Assembly (NCBI GenBank): GCA_025201845.1
Contig: MU603975.1
Span: forward strand, 4,992 to 68,991
Length of the DNA stretch: 64,000 bases
Reading direction: 5' to 3'
DNA from: Martensiomyces pterosporus
Lineage: Eukaryota; Kickxellomycota; Kickxellomycetes; Kickxellales; Kickxellaceae
The position numbers were made by a program, and so were the translations under genes. Within the stretch, counting starts at the first letter, position 1. Each line of letters begins with the position of its first letter. Below the pieces are notes generated by a model, which saw only the letters and a program-made list of their open reading frames with translations, had not been told where the DNA came from and did not search any database. This document shows, piece after piece, positions 57,576-64,000 of the stretch.

Positions 57576-58725
57576 TCACTTTGTCTTGGATTTTTTGGAC
57601 TCCTTTTTGTGCTTGTCCTTTGATTTGTCCTTCTTGTCCTTCTTGTCCTTCTTGTCCTTCTTGTCCTTCTTGCTCTCCTTCTTGTCCTTCTTGCTCTCCT
57701 TCTTTTTCTTGTGCTTGGAAGGCTCGCTGGTCGAGTCGGATTTGCGCTTCTTGCTCGTCTTTGATTCCGACAATGCGCCCGATTCAGCAGCAGGATCGTC
57801 CTTTGCACTCACAGAGCTATATTCGTCCTGCGGCGGCCTGCTGCTCCGCTTCGATTCTACCTTGGAGCCGTAGATGGCTGCCAGTGCCGGGTTTGCCTTA
57901 ATCTTCTCCGCGAAATAGTCCGAAACGCTTACGCCAGTCTCAATTGTGCTAACGGGCTTTGCCGGCGTCGAAGATCCGGATTGCTGCTCAGACATGGGTT
58001 CCGTGCTGGCCGGTGTGCTCTCAAATGTCGATGGCCCGCTGCGGACACCCAGAATCTCCTGGAGACCCTTCTCATCCTTCAGCGCCATCCTTTTCATGTT
58101 GCGGAACTTGGCGCGGTGGCTGAGGCGGTTTAACCGGGCACTCGCAGCATTCAGCACCTTCTCTGTCTCCTGGCTACCATCGGCTGTGCTGTCCTTCTTG
58201 TGCTTTTTATCCTTTTTATCCTTCTTGTCCTTCTTGTCCTTCTTGTCCTTCTTGTCTTTCTTCTCCTTCTTGCTGCTCTTGCTAGCATCGCCAGCTGCGG
58301 GCTCTGCGGGAGTGTCGGCCTCGGAGTTGAGCCTTGTCAAGAGCTCAGAAAACCCATCAGTGTTGGCCAGCCAGTTCTGGATCGTCTTCTTGTCAGCACC
58401 AATGCCAAAGTTGTTGGTCTTGAGCTTGATCTTCACATGCTCTTTGCGTCCGTCCTCGTTAGCCCCCAGTCCCTTGCCCTCGGACCATCCCATCTGCTCG
58501 AGGATTTTGAATCCAAAGCGGCTTTTGTCTACACAGCAAAGAACAGCAAAGGAATGCCTTGGTTAGCAGAACAGGTACCAGCAGCGGTGCACTCTGCAGC
58601 ACACGCACAACAGCGCTCTTATACCACGAATGGAATCGGTAGAGGCGACACCTACCCTCGCTCCAGTTCAAGTTCCGCGGATCGGCGCCAAACACCATAC
58701 GGCTCTTTTGCTCGGCAAGCCCCAT
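57576..58725 (-). CDS. PXR1: PINX1/GNO1 (PXR1) G-patch protein, 340 aa, two exons
   Basis: Exons: 58725-58656 (MGLAEQKSRMVFGADPRNLN, then WSE and a split codon) and 58528-57576 (KSRFGFKILEQMGWSEGKGL). A GTAGGT donor and TAG acceptor bound a 127-bp intron in phase 1. The joined protein has the G-patch at about residues 24-70: DKSRFGFKILEQMGWSEGKGLGANEDG followed by HVKIKLKTNNFGIG, with NWLANTDGFSELL, matching PINX1 in detail. The C-terminal two thirds are Lys/Asp/Ser-rich, with two long KKD tracts (KKDKKD units about residues 120-140 and near the end). In yeast Pxr1/Gno1 acts in rRNA and snoRNA processing through the Prp43 helicase and inhibits telomerase. Confidence 0.92.
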
Positions 58726-58997
58726 TGCGATATGATGCTGTGGATACGGAGGATGAAATGGTTCTTTTTTAATAGTATATAACCGCAAGAATGAGAAAAA
58801 CAAGGAAAAGCAAAAGAAAACTAACAGGCAGGTACTGAACGGGTGCCAAGCATGGAGGCTCGTTTTTTTTTCTTTTGCTTCATCAAGGACGACGGTACAG
58901 TGCTGAGAAAAGGCCAAGAGAAAAAAAAAACTTTGCAGGAATTCTCGAGCCGAGCCGAGCCATGTCTTTCAGCGGCAGCCCTGTTCCCCGATTTGCC

Positions 58998-61864
58998 CTA
59001 AATGCCCGTGGCTTGTGTCGTCGCCGGTCCATTCGCCGTTGCTTGGGCCGTCGCTGTCGCTGCAGCATCTGCTGTGACTGGCGGCACCGGGGTACTTGTC
59101 TGGTCTGCAGCGGCAGGAGCAGCAGGTGCAGCAGGTGCAGCAGGTGCAGCAGGTGCGGCAGGAGCAGCAGGTGCGGCAGGAGCAGCAGGTGCGGCAGGAG
59201 CATCAGGTGCGGCAGATGCATTTGTCGGCCCATTGGCATTGGATACTGCGGCTGGCGGCTCAGGAGCAGTGGCACTGCTGGTAGAAGCCAGTGGCTTGCC
59301 ATCGTCTTGACCGTCTGGTACCTCAGTCGAGCCTTCAGCTTTATCCACATCCATAGCATTTGAACTAGCGTCGTCTGCGCCGGCATGTGCCGCCGCTGGC
59401 TGGGCAGTGCTCTGACCAGTGGCTTCGGGGTCATGTGCTGGCGCCACATCAGATGGCTCCTGCTGCGCTGGCTGCTCGGGCTTCACCTCTGGAGCGCTGG
59501 CTGAGGGCTGTGGCTCTGGCGGCGGCAGCGTGTATTCCAGATCGGATATTGGGCGAATATTGGTGTCGGCGTGCCATGTCGATGGCGGCGGGAACTTGAA
59601 AGTGGGGCCCAGGTTGACCTTGACCTTGCCGCCCATGTACGACGAGATGGCTGGGTAGTATTTTCCGAGATAGAGCTTTTGGAATGCTGGGCCAAGGCAT
59701 CTGCCGTTCTTAAAGTAGACAAGCTCGCTTCCCGCAAGCACCGGCAGTGGAGGCAGCTCGTGGTCGTCGTTGAGCGGCCGCTGAGACTCTGGGCGCGAGT
59801 ATGTGAATGGCCTGTAGCGCTCCCCAGGCCGCCACTTGCGATCGGCCAGATCCTGCTTTTCATCTGCATCAAGCTCGGGAAGGTATATCAGAACGCCGAG
59901 CGTGTCGCCCGGGCCGTACTCTTCGCCATACGGGGACCCAATTGCAGCATGGAAGCGGGTGCTCGGGTTGGCGCGCACCGAGTACGAGAACACGTCAAAG
60001 CCGCAGGGCGCCTGGAGCTCCCCAGATATCTGCGACCACCCGACGCGCAGGTTGTACTCTGGACGCACGGGCTCAAGGATATCAGCCTCAAAGTACCACG
60101 CGCCAGACTCCACGCCATGGGATGCCTTGGCCATACGGTATCCCTTGTCGTTCCACACTGTCAGCCGATCGCTCTCGATGACAAACTGGGCAGCGGCATG
60201 AGTCTCCTCGCGCGACATGTGGGCTGGGCCTTGCGGGTTGTCGATGTCGGGCCACATGCTGATGGACCATGTGCTTTTGGGCTCGCGCTTGCTCCGCGTG
60301 CCGCGTTTGGATGACCCTGCTGCTGCACCGGCAGAGGATGAGGCCTCGCCAGGGAGCGCCGAGCCAGGTCCAGCCGATGCTCCGCCGGGCACCGCACCCG
60401 CACGGGGCTTTTTTGTGCGCGGCGTTGCCTTTGCCGTAGGCTCAGTGCGGCGCTTCCGCCGGCCATTCCCCGACTGTGTGCGCAGCTCGATCAGCGAGCC
60501 ATCGTCAGCAAAGCTGTACATGATGGTCCGTGTCTTCTGCTGCTGCAGCGAATCGTACGACGACGGGAACCGCAGGTCATCAGTAAGAGCCCACATGCCG
60601 TTCTTGTTGTACTTTGCCTTTCCGGACTCGAACCGGCCGTCCTCAGGCACATTCTCCGTGCTGTTCGTAGACAGCGCCGACGACGCGCTGTTGATCCACG
60701 TCTCGCCACGCGACTTTGTCCAGAAGTACGACCAGTGCTGGTCAATAAACTTGGCCACATCGGCCTTGTAGTGGAAGTATACACGCCCATCCCCGTACTC
60801 CTGCGGCCCGTGCTCGCTGCTGCTGAACTGACCCGCCGGGTCGTCGGATCTGGCACGGTTGCTGGGGTTGTTGGGCCGCTTTGGCGGGTTGTGGGTGAGG
60901 TTGAACAGCGTGATATGAACGACGTCGACCCACGAAAGGTGGTAGCGCTTGAACCTCTCCCGGCCGCCCGTGCATTTGTGGCATTTGAAGTGGAAAAAGT
61001 CGTCGCCCAGAAGAATCTTCTCCTTGAAGTTCGCCGTGCATGTGATACAGTCGATGTGGCACCGCGACCCACACCCAAGACACGGCACGGTCTTGAGTGA
61101 CTCGGCCGAGTTGTTTTCGCAATAGCAGCACTTGCTCACCTGCTTGACCTTTGGCAGGAGCTTTTCCTTGGTGACCACGTCCTCGCCATTCTACAAAGAT
61201 TCAAAGTTGCAGTGCTTCGTGGGCTGATTAGCATGGCAGACAGACGTGCTGGCTGGCGGCAGTCGCGGGCCAGGAACGCGTACTGGGGATATTGCTGCAC
61301 CAGCGGCCCAAAAGACCCAGTCTACAAATGCTGTTTTCTTACCTCACTGGAGTTGTCGACAGGAACCGCGCTGGGCTCCCGCGAGGTGCTAATGCCAGCC
61401 GCCTCGCGTTCAGCTGCCGAAGCTGGTGGTGGTTTTGCTAAGGAATTGCCGCCATTGTTGCTGCTGGCGCGATTGTCATCGGCATTTGGCTGTTTGTGCG
61501 AAGTCATAGAATTCGAGTCCGCGTTTGGTAGACCGACGGCTGTGGTTGCTGTAGGCTGCGTCGCTGAGGAAGGAGGAGAAGAAGGCAAATTGGTTTCTGC
61601 AACCTGTGGCGATTCCACACGTGGTGTACCAGCTGCTCCCGCTGCTATCTCGGGCGCCTTTGTTGCTGCTGCTGCACTTGCATGCTCTCTTGCTGCGGGC
61701 GAGGCTGGTTTTGTGTCGCTTATTGCCGCTGCTGCTGCTACGGCTTCCAAAGACGTTGCTGCAGTGCCCTGAGTAGTAGTGGTTGCTGCTGCAGCAGTCT
61801 GAGTGGCTTCTGGTGATTTGGGGTCAATATCCATAAATGTACTTTGTTCGGACGCGGTACTCAT
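58998..61864 (-). CDS. ASH2: ASH2-like subunit of the SET1/COMPASS methyltransferase complex, 904 aa, two exons
   Basis: Exons: 61864-61343 (MSTASEQSTFMDIDPKSPEA...DNSSE) and 61190-58998 (NGEDVVTKEKLLPKVKQVSK). A GTAAGA donor and TAG acceptor bound a 152-bp intron, phase 0. Residues 1-174 are Ala/Thr/Ser/Pro-rich. Residues about 190-245 have a zinc-finger-like set of cysteines (CCYCENN, CLGCGSRCHIDC, CHKC), as in the N-terminal PHD/winged-helix module of ASH2L. The SPRY domain spans about 500-690 (SHGVESGAWYFEADIL, LRVGWSQISGELQAPCGFDVFSYS, KFPPPSTWHADTN). ASH2 stimulates histone H3 K4 methylation in the nucleus. Residues about 830-870 are an APAAPA repeat coded by a GC-rich minisatellite. 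Single-copy, well-conserved core. Confidence 0.93.
59105..59215. repeat. GCAGGT/GCAGGA minisatellite inside the ASH2 coding region
   Basis: About 110 bp of a repeating 9-18-bp GC-rich unit in the 3' part of ASH2, coding (read on the minus strand) for a run of Ala-Pro-Ala units. Length polymorphism between strains is likely. Confidence 0.9.
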
Positions 61865-64000
61865 CTTGGGGGAGGCGAGCTAGAGAGGAAATGAGGAAAA
61901 TGGCGGGCTGCGAGTCTGCGGTTGCTGTGGTCCAGTACATAAAGAGCAATTCCAAACAGAAAGAAGCGAAAAGAGGCCCGATGCAAATGAGGGGGGTCAA
62001 ATCATTTTTGGACAGGCGAATTGAAAGTGACGAAAAATCAAAACACCAGACCAGCAAAAAGCCTGCCTCTGCTATTGCCCACCTCGTATGCGTTACGCGC
62101 CGCAGCCAATCAGCGGCGGCCCCTTACGCGTTGCTTTTTTTGCAGATCAGCAGCCATTGTTCCTCAAAGCCCTGGATCCGGCCGCCGCCTTTGGAGCCAG
62201 CAAGGGCAAGCGGATCAGATCCAGGTGCCCAGTGGCCATTTCCCAAAGCCCCTGCCTCCAAAAGGGGTCCGTGTGCTGGAAATGCGCCGCATTGTGCCTC
62301 TCAGCGAGCTTGCCGTGTTATGCAGGCAGCCTGTCGGGGTGGGATCCGTAGCTGCTGCAGCCTCCAGTAGATGCAGACATGGAGGGCTTGCGTGGGCAGC
62401 ACCAAGGCTGTGGGAGAGTGCATTCGCCTGCCATTCACAGCCCACGCAGCAGCCCCGCCACGCACGAACACGCCTACATGCACGGGCACTGGCAAGCGAC
62501 GCCTGAAGCGCTAGCGCTCAGCCAGATGGCTCACTCGAGCTACGCTCCCAACTCGCCTCGGCTCCTCGAAATGCATGTTTCTGTGCTGCGTGTTTATTGC
62601 GGAATGGCGCGCGTTCCCCGCCGCCCAATGTGGACAGAGCACCACTCCCAACCAGGCAACCGCACGTCCAAAGGACAGCAGAGAAAAAAAAATTAAAAAT
62701 AGAGCGCACTGCCTGGTCCTATCGCCTGCCTGCTCTTTTGCCTTTAAAGCTCAGTTGCTGCTTGCTCCCAGACGCACTCCCTTTCTATTCCGCGCTCTCG
62801 AATTCAGCCCTTGGCCTCGCTGCTTTTTTTTTGCTTACAACCCGCAATTCGCATAGGTACTGCAAGTCCTGGCAACAAGGCTGAGCAAGCAATTGCGCTC
62901 GCTATCTACTCTTCCTCCACGCACCTTCCCTAGCTCCACACGCCCCGACAAGTGTGCCGCGCGCTGCGTGCCTACCTGCTCCACCGTAATTGCAGTCAAT
63001 TCCCTGGAGCACCTGCTGTCCGGGGGAAGCCTGCGCCTGCTCAGCTAACCTCACCTTCCAACACACATTACAGGGCTCTTGCACGCGAAGCGTCTATCGA
63101 CATATACCCCTTGACAAACGTGCGCACGGCGAAACACCCGTCCAGCTTGCACTTGGGCTCCATATACTCGAGCTATTTAAATTCGCGCAGCCAGTCTCTA
63201 GCCTTGCAGCAGCGGCAGCGGCAGCAGCATCCTCTAAGCCGCCGGACGTATTATTTGTCTCGACCACGCACAGACACATTCTGTCAGCAGTAAGTACAAC
63301 CTCAATTTGCCAGAGCTGCTCTGCCAATTCACCACTGCCTCTCCCCCCTACACCGAGAAGCATGTCCCATGCCGCCTGGAGCCAGCATTACACACCAAAC
63401 AGGGGAAACTCGCTGGCATTGGCTACGGGGAGGAGGGGATGGACGCTGGAGGCTCGTAGTTTAACTGCTTTTCCATTCTTTCCAACTTGAGCTGAAATGT
63501 TGTTGGTCGAGCTGACCGGGATGATGCGTGATCCAGATCTGCCTTTCTTTCGGCCAGCCAACCGACGCTGGCTGGCTGTTCTGCATGCTGCAGTCGAGAG
63601 CTGATTGTGCAAATCTTGCATTGAATGCAGCACCCATTCTCTCTTTTTGCTCGCCAGAGATATCTTCGGCTCGCAAGGTTCACGAGTCTTTCCGCTGCGA
63701 CGCGTGTCCCGATGCGTGCTACTGAAAAGGATACCCGGCCCATTTAAGGACCTATTCTGGCCTGCCTCTCCCTCCCTCCATTATAAAACCTGCACCACGC
63801 ACTGCACGCTTTCCTTTCTAGCACCACCCCCTCCCTGCCACTGCCACCACTCCTATACCCTGCCTCTGTAGAACACGCCCAGCACATACCTCATACATAG
63901 AGCCTAGAGTGATTTTCTCGCATATATTTGTCTGCGCTCCGGCACCCACTTTGCGCTACAGCCCGCCTCTTCTACTTCTGTCGCCTCATTGCGGGTCACC
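61865..64000. other. 2.1-kb stretch without recognisable gene, right edge
   Basis: Begins as the promoter of ASH2. From about 62,700 onwards the plus strand becomes C/T-rich, as in the leader region upstream of the 266-aa gene. Candidate rightward promoter elements are ATTTAAAT at about 63174-63181 and TATAAAA at 63782-63788, and a GTAAGT donor at 63291 could end a non-coding first exon. The open frames have no protein-like composition. Probably the regulatory region of a gene beginning beyond position 64,000. Confidence 0.5.
63782..63788 (+). promoter_or_regulatory. Putative TATA box of a gene to the right of the window
   Basis: TATAAAA in a C/T-rich region, followed by typical fungal initiator sequence. 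No ATG-initiated coding region is reached before the window ends. Confidence 0.4.

Overview
The window is nuclear DNA of a fungus, most likely an early-diverging (zygomycete-grade) lineage such as Kickxellomycotina. Genes are dense and on both strands, and most are single-exon. Introns are few, mostly about 80-400 bp, with GTAAG-type donors and in one case a perfect TACTAAC branch site. The protein set is eukaryotic and fungal: dynactin p50, an Ark/Prk-type kinase, an m-AAA protease, ASH2, NRDE2, PINX1, a DUF7707-type GPI protein and a Pho85-type cyclin. A hexameric, animal-type mitochondrial glutamate dehydrogenase, unusual in Dikarya, supports an early-diverging lineage. The lineage call is inference from gene content. 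No transposon, CRISPR array, rRNA or convincing tRNA was seen.

Layout. 1-5.8 kb: the start of a Gln/Asn-rich gene, a MIR-domain protein with a prion-like N-terminus, mitochondrial serine hydroxymethyltransferase and the riboflavin reductase RIB7. 5.8-17.4 kb: an unresolved locus on the minus strand, a secreted His-rich protein, an ECH/HIBCH-like protein, dynamitin, a mitochondrial cytochrome-b5-reductase-like flavoprotein, a probable mitochondrial 763-aa protein and a 796-aa unknown. 18-22.3 kb: a 1401-aa Ark/Prk kinase. 22.3-28.9 kb: a 6.6-kb stretch without a recognisable gene, ending in a pyrimidine-rich leader before a 266-aa unknown gene. 30-31.5 kb: tandem paralogues of a PH/GRAM-like protein. 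31.7-36.6 kb: NRDE2 and an expansin-like secreted protein, interrupted by a 10-N gap flanked by a 510-bp near-identical duplication that is almost certainly an assembly artefact. 37-42.1 kb: AMMECR1, NSE2 SUMO ligase, a membrane protein, mitochondrial NAD(H) kinase and a Cys-rich GPI protein. 43-48 kb: two divergently oriented alkaline ceramidase paralogues that share a 25-nt micro-exon. 48.5-56 kb: glutamate dehydrogenase, mitochondrial TrpRS, a PCL-type cyclin and an AFG3-type m-AAA protease. 56-62 kb: a Rab5 GTPase with an acidic insertion, PINX1 and ASH2. 62-64 kb: another long pyrimidine-rich stretch, probably the promoter or leader of a gene to the right.

The genes do not form a single pathway. 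The one theme is mitochondrial function (SHMT, flavoprotein, NAD kinase, GDH, TrpRS, m-AAA protease, 763-aa protein). A second, looser group encodes cell-surface proteins with signal peptides and GPI-like tails. The strongest unusual observations are the ceramidase pair with its conserved micro-exon, the animal-type GDH, the acidic Rab5 insertion, the tandem PH-like pair, the gene desert before the 266-aa gene and the false duplication at the gap.
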